The notes below the pieces were generated by a model. That model had not been told where the DNA came from. It saw only the letters and a list, made by a program, of their open reading frames with translations, and ran no database searches. Positions 1 to 5,203 of a DNA stretch of 5,203 bases are shown piece after piece (the stretch's first letter is position 1; every line of letters begins with the position of its first letter). Made by a program: the position numbers and the translations under genes. The stretch comes from a bacterium (lineage in GTDB: Bacteria; Krumholzibacteriota; Krumholzibacteriia; LZORAL124-64-63): assembly GCA_018652925.1 (NCBI GenBank), contig JABIBH010000198.1, positions 1-5,203 of the forward strand, given 5' to 3'.

Positions 1-432
1 GCGAATCGACGAGCCAAGTGTGAGCCGATAATAAACTCTTCTCATAAAGTCAACTGTATCCGGGAACAGATGAAAGGCGATATCGTGAACTGTCACTATG
101 AACTGGCAACTTAAATGTAAAGAAGCTGGCATCGTCATAAAATGTACAAGATCGACATCGAGCTTTTTAACAAGTTTTGGAATTTCAAGATGTGTTGCAA
201 AAAGACGTTGCAGAAAACCGGAACCACAATGCTTCACCTGAACAACATCCCAGTTCTTTTTGTCTTCAAGGAAATCAAAATGAGTTCGATTGGAAACAGC
301 TACAGTGAAACGCAACGGAGTTTCGATTTTAGACAGATTGGATATAATCTCCAGTACAGATCTGCCAACTCCTGTCGGTTTAGACTTGACGACTGTGGCA
401 TCGAGCAAAACATGCTGCTGTTTTGAAGTCAC
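1..432 (-). CDS. Glycosyltransferase, GT4-like (GT-B fold), N-terminal 144 codons; cut by window edge
   Basis: Reading leftward from a GTG codon at 432-430, the frame stays open for 144 codons to the window edge, so the C-terminal half (including the sugar-nucleotide site) is not visible. Seen: an N-terminal strand (HVLLDATVV, about residues 7-15), then a glycine loop PTGVGR (19-24) and a helix, VDLVHF (93-98), and TVHDIAFHLFPD (114-125) followed by FMRRVYYR (129-136). The early glycine loop and the HDxxxxxFP...RRxYYR segment are typical of the acceptor-side Rossmann domain of GT4 glycosyltransferases of the mannosyl/rhamnosyl kind; that family call is from memory. The GTG is supported by an AGAGGTGA ribosome binding site at 443-436 and by its GTGA overlap with the stop of the upstream polymerase/ligase gene. 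It probably adds a sugar to a lipid-linked or surface polysaccharide on the cytoplasmic side. Donor and acceptor cannot be told. Confidence 0.85.
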   Translation of the reverse strand, partial: MTSKQQHVLLDATVVKSKPTGVGRSVLEIISNLSKIETPLRFTVAVSNRTHFDFLEDKKNWDVVQVKHCGSGFLQRLFATHLEIPKLVKKLDVDLVHFMTMPASLHLSCQFIVTVHDIAFHLFPDTVDFMRRVYYRLTLGSSIR

Positions 433-1727
433 TGTTCACCTCTGTAAAGCAAAACCAGAAGCAATCCAAGCGCCACCCAGATGTGAGGTACATTGTACTG
501 GGAAAATGTAAGCATCTGCACAAACACACCTGCAAAAGAACTTGAAGCAACAACAATTTGAAGTTGGCTGTTTCGACTATCATGTGTGAGCCGTAAAAAA
601 GTTTTTTGTACAACCTTTGCAAGACCAAACACAAATAACCCGAAACCGAACAATCCAGTTTCAGCTAATATTTTCAGAGGGAAGTTATTTACAACTGGCC
701 ATGTAAACTGGCTCTGCAAACCGAGCGGATCAACAAGAATATCAAAATGAAAAGCGAACTGCCCCCAACCAATACCAACAACAGGGCTCAGCAAAAAAGC
801 TCGCCAGGCAGCTTGCATTGAATATAAACGAGTCAGGTTTGACCAGTCTGTGGTGTCAAATGTTTGCAGCAATCTGGCATATAATGTTTCAATAGGCGCA
901 ATAAAGGAAACCAGGACTAATACAGGAATGGCTATGCCCAAAACGGGCAAAAAAGACTTAAAACTAATCCGTGGCAAAATTCGGGCATGCTTGAGTAAGA
1001 CAAGTGCAGTCATAGCTGCTGCTGCTGCTCCAAGCCACGCACCTCTGCTCCAGGTAAGCATTAACATCAAGACCCCAATAGCAAGGAGTGTAAACCTGAT
1101 ACTTCTGCGCCAGGGCTGTATTATCAACCATGGAACCACCATCACCAGATAATTCCCAAGCAATAAAGGTTCACAAGCAGTACCTCTGATTCTGGGAATA
1201 CCACTCATTGTTGAACCAATTACCAGCTCTTCAGAACCAGACAATATTGACGGATTGGAAGTAAATATCATTTCCAGATAATCAAACCATGGTAGCCACC
1301 CGTTAAAAGCCATCGTTTGCAAAATTGAATAGCCAAATTGAAACAACAAACCATAAGCCAGCCAATTAAAACAGCTGGAGCCGGTTTTCCGATAATAGAA
1401 AAATGGAATCATCGTAATTCCAATCATTATCAATAGTTGAATAAACTGTTTGAAATAACGGCTCAACGCAGAAGAGTAATCGACAATGCCAGGCTGTATA
1501 AACAGACCGGCCCCGAGAATAATAATTGCTGAAACCAGGATACGAGCATACGACTTTTTAAAAACTTTCTTGATGTTCAAAACCAGTAGCAAGGCAGCCA
1601 GAAAATAACTGACCTGAAAACCGGCTCCGGTGTCTACGCCGGTTAAAGTTTTTACAATGCCCAGCCCAATCCATGGCAGAGTGAACATCAGAGCATTAAA
1701 CAAAAATGTTTCGATTTTAAATCTCAT
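429..1727 (-). CDS. O-antigen ligase/polymerase superfamily membrane protein (Wzy/WaaL-like)
   Basis: A 432-residue, very hydrophobic protein with roughly ten to twelve membrane segments, for example near residues 12-28, 40-50, 61-77, 95-111, 120-137, 187-204, 212-225, 229-245, 259-277, 354-372, 391-408 and 414-428. Family signatures: RIRGTACEP followed by LLLGNYL (179-193), LTWSRGAWLG (224-233), GIGWGQF (318-324) and NNFPLKILAETGLFG (347-361). The SRG-W-G motif and the late E-x-G motif are characteristic of the Wzy_C/O-antigen ligase superfamily, and the length is usual. Members polymerise lipid-linked repeat units or transfer glycan to an acceptor outside the membrane. Where WaaL ligases usually have His-Asn before the E-x-G motif, this protein has Asn-Asn (347-348), which leans toward a polymerase or divergent member; that is inference. 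The start overlaps the upstream stop as ATGA (1727-1724) and has no clear Shine-Dalgarno, so translation is probably coupled. The 3' end overlaps the glycosyltransferase start. Confidence 0.9.
   Translation of the reverse strand: MRFKIETFLFNALMFTLPWIGLGIVKTLTGVDTGAGFQVSYFLAALLLVLNIKKVFKKSYARILVSAIIILGAGLFIQPGIVDYSSALSRYFKQFIQLLIMIGITMIPFFYYRKTGSSCFNWLAYGLLFQFGYSILQTMAFNGWLPWFDYLEMIFTSNPSILSGSEELVIGSTMSGIPRIRGTACEPLLLGNYLVMVVPWLIIQPWRRSIRFTLLAIGVLMLMLTWSRGAWLGAAAAAMTALVLLKHARILPRISFKSFLPVLGIAIPVLVLVSFIAPIETLYARLLQTFDTTDWSNLTRLYSMQAAWRAFLLSPVVGIGWGQFAFHFDILVDPLGLQSQFTWPVVNNFPLKILAETGLFGFGLFVFGLAKVVQKTFLRLTHDSRNSQLQIVVASSSFAGVFVQMLTFSQYNVPHIWVALGLLLVLLYRGEQ
436..443 (-). promoter_or_regulatory. 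Ribosome binding site of the glycosyltransferase gene
   Basis: The minus strand reads AGAGGTGA, a strong match to the Shine-Dalgarno consensus, with its GAGG core 6 nt before the GTG start at 432. It lies inside the last codons of the upstream gene. This site fixes the non-ATG start, because no in-frame ATG occurs near the 5' end. Confidence 0.75.
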
Positions 1728-2236
1728 GAAGATTGCAGCTTTTTGCGGGAACGATTCATTAGTATCGCGATAAATATAACCATACCAGCCAACAATACGA
1801 AACTTGAGTTACTGCTCTTTTTATTGCCACTAATAATTTTCAGATCAATCCGACCATTGGCAATTTCCAGAACTCCCTCACACGCAACCAAAGTAAAATC
1901 TTTTGCAGTGATAACCAGTGGCGTATCGAAACTATATTTTCCGTTCTGGAAAACCAGTTCCCTGCCATTGCTTATTCCCACCAGGTTGACATCGTAAACA
2001 ACTGTCAGATCATTTAAACCAAATGTTCCAATATCTGCATCAGAAGAAAAAAGGAAAGCACCTGTTTCCCAGGTTATAGAACCATTTTCTCCAACAGAAT
2101 TCCAGTGGAAGGCTGTTGAATCACATGCAGATTCGATAACCATAATTCCAGGATACTCTGGCGACAATTGTTTGCAGATAGCTGGAACGGTTAGTAACAG
2201 ACTGCAGAGCAGGCAGGTTGTAAATAGTTTCATCAT
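1724..2236 (-). CDS. Unrecognised small exported protein with C-terminal membrane anchor
   Basis: A 170-residue protein I do not recognise. Seen: a basic-hydrophobic N-terminus (MMKLF then TCLLCSLLLTVPAIC, to about residue 21) that looks like a signal peptide, with a possible signal peptidase I site after VPA (17-19). PAIC is not a good lipobox, because Ile precedes the Cys. A middle region of about 115 residues alternates polar and hydrophobic residues as in a beta-rich domain, with Cys38 and Cys119 that could form a disulfide. Near the end are a polar stretch (NKKSSNSS, 138-145), a membrane helix (about 146-160) and a basic tail NRSRKK (161-166). The predicted topology is type I: domain outside, tail inside. 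I see no PEP, LPxTG or GlyGly sorting motif. The start has only a distant AGGTG 12 nt upstream. It lies 35 bp after glnA and overlaps the next gene by ATGA, so a role in polysaccharide assembly or surface attachment is plausible but unproven. Confidence 0.8.
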   Translation of the reverse strand: MMKLFTTCLLCSLLLTVPAICKQLSPEYPGIMVIESACDSTAFHWNSVGENGSITWETGAFLFSSDADIGTFGLNDLTVVYDVNLVGISNGRELVFQNGKYSFDTPLVITAKDFTLVACEGVLEIANGRIDLKIISGNKKSSNSSFVLLAGMVIFIAILMNRSRKKLQSS

Positions 2237-2271
2237 GACCGAAATTTACACCTGCCTGCCAATATGGGCAA

Positions 2272-3657
2272 TCAATAAGATGTTAAATACCGGTCAATTT
2301 CCCACTGATGTACTGTTGAAATATATTCACTCCAGGTTTTCCCTTTGGCAACGATAAACTGGTTAAATATATGTTCACCAAGAGTTTCCTGCATGAAACT
2401 GCTCTTTTTCATCAACACTATTGCCTCGTTTAAATCAACAGGTAACTGTTTAATTTTCAACCTGCTTTTTTCACGTTGGCTCATTTCAAAAATATTTTTG
2501 TCAACTGGAGCACCGCAATCGATCCCTTTTTCGATACCATCTGTCCCAGCTGCCAACATCACTGCAAAAGCAAGATATGGGTTGCAACTTGGATCCGGCA
2601 TTCTCACTTCAACTCGAGTGCCCATGCCTCGTCGGGCTGGAACCCGTGCTAATGGAGAACGATTGTGCTCCGACCAGGCCACATTTACTGGAGCCTCAAA
2701 ACCGGGAACCAATCTCTTATATGAATTTACAGTTGGATTAGTCAAGGCAACCAGAGATCGTGAATGTTCCAGGATACCACCGATGTAACTTCGGGCAATA
2801 TCACTTAACTGGAACTCGGCATCGGGATCATAAAACGCATTGACAACTCCATCTTTTGTGTCGCGCAACAATGATTGATGTGTATGCATACCTGAACCGT
2901 TGACACCATATATTGGCTTGGGCATGAAAGTAGCGTGCAAACCAAAATCCAGAGCTATCTTTTTAACGACCATCTTGAAGGTCATGACATAATCTGCTGA
3001 TTGCAGTGCATCTGTGTATTTGAATGCTATCTCATGCTGCCCAGGAGCAACTTCATGGTGCGCAGCTTCAATTTCAAACCCCATGGCCTCAAGGGCGTGA
3101 ACAATTTCCCGTCGTGCATCTTCACCTTTATCAACCGGCAACAGATCAAAATATCCGCCAGCATCGTGAGTTTCAACAGTTGGGTCACCATTCTGATTTC
3201 TATTAAACAGGAAAAATTCCATCTCAGGCCCGCACACAGGTCTGTATCCCATCCCTTTGAGCTTCTTTACAGCTAACCTCAAAGTTAAACGTGGGCATCC
3301 GCTGAAAGGAGTGTGATCTATGTTGTAGACGTCACATATCAATCTGGCAACTTTACCTCTACTCTGTTCAAAAGGAAAAGTGACATAAGTATTAAGGTCT
3401 GGTACCAGCAGCATATCAGACTCTTCAATTCTGCTGAAACCTTCAATAGAAGAACCATCAAACATAATTTCACCACGCAAAGCCTTCTTAAACTGACTTG
3501 CTGGTATTTCTACGTTTTTATTATGCCCCATAATATCCGAAAACATCAGGCGCAGGAAATGAACCTCTTCATTTTCCATACGTTCAAGCAGTTTAGTGCG
3601 TTCTTCTTTGCTGGCTATAATGCCATCTGCAAATTTGTTTGCGTATAATTCTGACAT
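2272..3657 (-). CDS. glnA: Glutamine synthetase type I (GSI-alpha)
   Basis: Glutamine synthetase makes glutamine from glutamate, ammonia and ATP in the cytoplasm as a dodecamer, and is the main entry of ammonium into biosynthesis. The 461-residue product carries all the family motifs: DGSSIEGF (67-74) in the beta-grasp N-domain; GPEMEFFLF (143-151) with metal-binding Glu145 and Glu147; HHEVAPGQHE (200-209); NGSGMHTH (253-260) with His258; and NPTVNSYKRLVPGFEAP (307-323), containing the Glu321 flap. The region around 397-411 (KSRLKIKQLP) has no NLYDLP-type tyrosine, so adenylylation control is not expected. This fits GSI-alpha, as does the short length. Arg76 in EGFSR matches the Arg of the Bacillus enzyme implicated in feedback inhibition. 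The N-terminus is about 14 residues longer than the Bacillus protein. The ATG at 3657 is supported by AAGGAG six bases upstream. It is transcribed away from phoH and toward the polysaccharide genes 35 bp downstream. Confidence 0.98.
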   Translation of the reverse strand: MSELYANKFADGIIASKEERTKLLERMENEEVHFLRLMFSDIMGHNKNVEIPASQFKKALRGEIMFDGSSIEGFSRIEESDMLLVPDLNTYVTFPFEQSRGKVARLICDVYNIDHTPFSGCPRLTLRLAVKKLKGMGYRPVCGPEMEFFLFNRNQNGDPTVETHDAGGYFDLLPVDKGEDARREIVHALEAMGFEIEAAHHEVAPGQHEIAFKYTDALQSADYVMTFKMVVKKIALDFGLHATFMPKPIYGVNGSGMHTHQSLLRDTKDGVVNAFYDPDAEFQLSDIARSYIGGILEHSRSLVALTNPTVNSYKRLVPGFEAPVNVAWSEHNRSPLARVPARRGMGTRVEVRMPDPSCNPYLAFAVMLAAGTDGIEKGIDCGAPVDKNIFEMSQREKSRLKIKQLPVDLNEAIVLMKKSSFMQETLGEHIFNQFIVAKGKTWSEYISTVHQWEIDRYLTSY

Positions 3658-3663
3658 TGCGTG

Positions 3664-3669
3664 CTCCTT
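3664..3669 (-). promoter_or_regulatory. Ribosome binding site of glnA
   Basis: The minus strand reads AAGGAG, followed by six bases and then the ATG at 3657-3655. The strength and spacing support this start over the internal Met27, and so support the extended N-terminus of the enzyme. Confidence 0.8.
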
Positions 3670-3709
3670 GTTTTGCGCATTTTCGACATTTCGCTGTCCT
3701 CACTTGCGC

Positions 3710-3715
3710 TATAAT
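3710..3715 (+). promoter_or_regulatory. Perfect -10 box facing phoH, overlapping the glnA -10 box
   Basis: The plus strand reads TATAAT, an exact -10 consensus, sharing five bases with the glnA -10 on the other strand (ATAATA/TATTAT). No good -35 lies at 16-18 bp; TCGACA at 3683-3688 is five of six to consensus but 21 bp away. If used, the start would be near 3722, giving phoH a leader of about 164 nt. It could drive phoH, a bidirectional promoter, or nothing. Confidence 0.35.
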
Positions 3716-3739
3716 ACCCTTATGCGACACACTCCGCAA
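3711..3739 (-). promoter_or_regulatory. Predicted sigma70-type promoter of glnA
   Basis: On the minus strand, TTGCGG (3739-3734) is followed by a 17-bp spacer and TATTAT (3716-3711). The -10 box matches the consensus at five of six positions and the -35 at three of six, with ideal spacing. Transcription would start near 3704 and give a leader of about 47 nt before the glnA ATG. I found no clear GlnR/TnrA (TGTNA-N7-TNACA) or NtrC site beside it, so its nitrogen control cannot be read from sequence. Confidence 0.6.
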
Positions 3740-3748
3740 CCCAAATTG

Positions 3749-3761
3749 TGCATTTTATGCA
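3749..3761. repeat. Inverted repeat TGCAT-TTT-ATGCA
   Basis: A perfect 5-bp inverted repeat with a 3-bp centre, lying about 45-57 bp upstream of the predicted glnA start. It is framed by AATTG (3744-3748) and CAATT (3760-3764), and CAATT recurs at 3772-3776. It could be an activator or repressor site for glnA or phoH; no known regulator is recognised. Confidence 0.35.
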
Positions 3762-3775
3762 ATTATTGTTGCAAT

Positions 3776-3804
3776 TTGATTATTATCGGCAAACAGAACA
3801 TAAA
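3776..3804 (+). promoter_or_regulatory. Tentative alternative phoH promoter
   Basis: TTGATT (3776-3781), a 17-bp spacer and CATAAA (3799-3804) each match four of six consensus positions. A start near 3811 would give phoH a leader of about 75 nt. The region is AT-rich, so a match of this quality can arise by chance. Confidence 0.25.
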
Positions 3805-3809
3805 TATTA

Positions 3810-3829
3810 GCCAAAAATTATGAATTGGC
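3810..3829. repeat. Inverted repeat GCCAA-(10)-TTGGC in phoH leader
   Basis: Two 5-bp arms, GCCAA (3810-3814) and TTGGC (3825-3829), separate ten AT-rich bases that contain two AATT words flanking ATG. A bulged pairing of AATT/AATT plus GCC/GGC is also possible. It lies 57 bp before the phoH start and could be an operator or a weak hairpin. Confidence 0.3.
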
Positions 3830-3850
3830 GTAATATATGCACATTAGGGA

Positions 3851-3864
3851 TAAGGATATCCTTA
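3851..3864. repeat. Perfect 14-bp palindrome in phoH leader
   Basis: TAAGGATATCCTTA is identical to its reverse complement over all 14 bases. It ends 8 bp before the phoH ribosome binding site, downstream of both candidate promoters. As RNA it can form only a 5-bp stem with an ATAT loop, so binding by a dimeric protein on DNA is the more natural reading. Confidence 0.5.
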
Positions 3865-3872
3865 ACATCAAC

Positions 3873-3880
3873 AGAAGGAG
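3873..3880 (+). promoter_or_regulatory. Ribosome binding site of phoH
   Basis: AGAAGGAG is followed by five bases (CTTCG) and the ATG at 3886. It is a strong Shine-Dalgarno at good spacing and settles the start over the downstream in-frame ATG at codon 14. Confidence 0.8.
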
Positions 3881-3885
3881 CTTCG

Positions 3886-5203
3886 ATGTCTGCCCCTACA
3901 CTTAATGGTGTCAAACTGGATTCAATGACCGGACGATGCTTCCTCCTCGACACAAACGTACTTCTCCATGACGCTAATGCTCTTGAAGTATTCGATGAAC
4001 ACAACATAATTTTGACTGTCGATGTGCTGGAAGAACTTGATCATTTCAAGAAAGATAAAACTGAACTTGGTAGAAATGCACGCCACGTCATACGTAAAAT
4101 TGACGAACTACGATCTTCTGGAGCTTTGAAAGACGGAGTAGTTCTTCCCGGTGGCGGCATGCTATTTGTTCTTGTTGATAATTATGTTGATTATCTTCCC
4201 CGCGGTATGGATGGCTCAATTCCTGACAACCGTATCCTGGCAACTGGCTTATATCTGATCGAAAATAAGATAGACCTTACTTTTATTACCAAGGATATCA
4301 ACGCTCGCGTCAAAGGCGATGCACTTGGACTAAAGAGTGAAGATCTGAAAAGCCAGAAAATCAACTTTGATGAATTATACACTGGCTGGGCGGAAATTCA
4401 GTGTGACACTGAAATAATTGAAAAGTTCTACCAAGGCGAAGATATTCAATTTGATGGTGAATATTATCCAAACCAATTCGCATTATTACGCGACAACAGC
4501 AACCCTAAACATACAGCGATGGGAATTTTTCAGTCTGACAGTAAAACTCTCGAGAAACTACAACATACAGAGTCTCACCCTTGGGGCTTGTCAGCCTTGA
4601 ATATGGAACAGCACTATGCAATTGAGCTGTTGCAACGTCCCGATATAGAACTGGTAACCATGCTTGGTCAGGCTGGCACTGGTAAAACTCTTCTTGCTCT
4701 GGCAGTAGGTTTACAAAAAGTAGTCGAAGAGAAAAAGTTTCGCAGGCTCATGGTATCACGTCCAATCATGCCACTTGGAAAAGACATCGGTTATCTTCCA
4801 GGCACAAAAGAAGAAAAAATGGAAACCTGGATGGAACCGATTGTTGACAACCTGCAGTTTCTTGTAGATCCACAACTGGAACAATCATCCGATAAAGTGA
4901 ATTACCTTTTTGATTCTGGCGTAATTGAAGTTGAAGCAGTCACATACATCCGTGGCAGAAGTTTGCCACAGCTCTATATTTTGATTGATGAAGCACAAAA
5001 CCTGACTCCGCATGAAATTAAAACTGTAGTTAGTAGAGCAGGAAAAAATTCAAAAGTGATTCTGGCTGGTGATGCATATCAAATTGATAACCCCTACCTT
5101 GATGCCAGTAGTAACGGGTTGACCTATGTAATCGACAGGTTTAAAGGACAACCATCATTTGGTCATATTACACTGGCAAAAAGCGAGCGTAGTGAGTTGG
5201 CAA
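3886..5203 (+). CDS. PIN-domain PhoH-family ATPase (PhoH2/YlaK type), 3' end cut by window edge
   Basis: The frame runs 439 codons to the window edge without a stop. Residues about 17-150 are a PIN nuclease domain with its acidic set visible: Asp22 (FLLDTNVLL), Glu49/Glu50 (VLEELD), Asp114 (PDNRIL) and Asp137 (TKDINAR). After a linker comes the PhoH ATPase domain (about 231 to the end): HPWGLSALN and MEQ (231-242), Walker A GQAGTGKT (261-268), RPIMPLGKDIGYLPG (292-306), RGRS (356-359), Walker B LIDEAQN (366-372) and GDAYQIDNPYLD (395-406). The terminal SERSELA (433-439) normally lies close to the C-terminus, so probably only a few residues are missing. PIN-PhoH proteins of mycobacteria are reported to be ATP-dependent RNA helicase/ribonucleases; RNA processing here is inferred. 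The usual Pro of the GDPYQID motif is Ala397. It is divergent from glnA. I find no convincing antitoxin gene like the mycobacterial phoAT upstream. Confidence 0.95.
   Translation, partial: MSAPTLNGVKLDSMTGRCFLLDTNVLLHDANALEVFDEHNIILTVDVLEELDHFKKDKTELGRNARHVIRKIDELRSSGALKDGVVLPGGGMLFVLVDNYVDYLPRGMDGSIPDNRILATGLYLIENKIDLTFITKDINARVKGDALGLKSEDLKSQKINFDELYTGWAEIQCDTEIIEKFYQGEDIQFDGEYYPNQFALLRDNSNPKHTAMGIFQSDSKTLEKLQHTESHPWGLSALNMEQHYAIELLQRPDIELVTMLGQAGTGKTLLALAVGLQKVVEEKKFRRLMVSRPIMPLGKDIGYLPGTKEEKMETWMEPIVDNLQFLVDPQLEQSSDKVNYLFDSGVIEVEAVTYIRGRSLPQLYILIDEAQNLTPHEIKTVVSRAGKNSKVILAGDAYQIDNPYLDASSNGLTYVIDRFKGQPSFGHITLAKSERSELA

Noticed and set aside
1015..1029. Five GCT units in a row, considered as a phase-variable microsatellite
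   Set aside because: A trinucleotide run encoding alanines 234-238 of a membrane helix; changes would not shift the frame and the run is short.
1742..2236. Lipoprotein or exosortase/sortase substrate call for the 170-residue protein
   Set aside because: PAIC does not fit a lipobox, and no LPxTG, PEP or GlyGly motif precedes the C-terminal helix.
2257..2270. TGCC-AATATG-GGCA inverted repeat between glnA and the small membrane-protein gene, considered as a terminator
   Set aside because: Only a 4-bp stem, with no run of T following on the minus strand.
2288..2301. TTGACC on the minus strand at the 3' end of glnA, considered as the -35 of a separate promoter for the polysaccharide genes
   Set aside because: No acceptable -10 box lies 16-18 bp downstream, and the bases are explained by coding sequence.
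2345..2788. 147-codon open frame on the plus strand
   Set aside because: Lies wholly antisense to well-conserved glnA codons and its translation has no recognisable family features.
3734..3752. GCACAATTTGGGTTGC on the minus strand as an NtrC site
   Set aside because: Only the first half resembles GCAC-N5-TGGTGC, and it overlaps the -35 of a sigma70-like promoter, which is not the usual NtrC arrangement.
3596..3823. 75-codon plus-strand frame upstream of phoH, considered as an antitoxin-like gene (phoAT analogue)
   Set aside because: Its first part is antisense to glnA codons and it has no ribosome binding site; the sequence does not resemble an antitoxin.

Overview
The window is bacterial, with moderately low GC by eye, and it is densely packed. 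Four genes run leftward on the minus strand from a glutamine synthetase gene. One gene, a PIN-PhoH ATPase, runs rightward from a shared 228-bp intergenic region (3658-3885). The glutamine synthetase is of the GSI-alpha kind, closest in the motifs I know to the Bacillus enzyme and without the adenylylation motif of enterobacteria. The phoH product has an N-terminal PIN domain, which E. coli PhoH and YbeZ lack. This argues against an enteric or other typical gammaproteobacterial host. I cannot name the phylum from the sequence alone. Nothing in the window indicates a mobile element, CRISPR array or RNA gene.

Layout from left to right. 1-432 (minus): the first 144 codons of a GT4-type glycosyltransferase, cut by the window edge. 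429-1727 (minus): a polytopic membrane protein of the O-antigen ligase/polymerase (Wzy/WaaL) superfamily. 1724-2236 (minus): an unrecognised 170-residue protein with a signal peptide, a probable exported middle part and a C-terminal membrane anchor. 2272-3657 (minus): glnA. 3658-3885: divergent control region. 3886-5203 (plus): PIN-PhoH protein, missing probably only the last few residues at the window edge.

The four minus-strand genes are tightly coupled. glnA and the small membrane-protein gene are 35 bp apart with no convincing terminator between them. The next two junctions are 4-bp stop/start overlaps (ATGA, then GTGA). The distal three genes therefore look like one translationally coupled surface-polysaccharide module, possibly reached by readthrough from the glnA promoter. 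The polymerase/ligase would join polysaccharide units outside the membrane, the glycosyltransferase would build units in the cytoplasm, and the small anchored protein has no assignable role.

The intergenic region holds the most regulatory interest. It has a good sigma70-type promoter for glnA whose -10 box overlaps a perfect TATAAT on the opposite strand. Three dyad-symmetric elements follow on the phoH side, including a perfect 14-bp palindrome just before the phoH ribosome binding site. I saw no clearly new system. The best candidates for a second look are the small anchored protein, the glnA-polysaccharide linkage and the symmetric divergent promoter.
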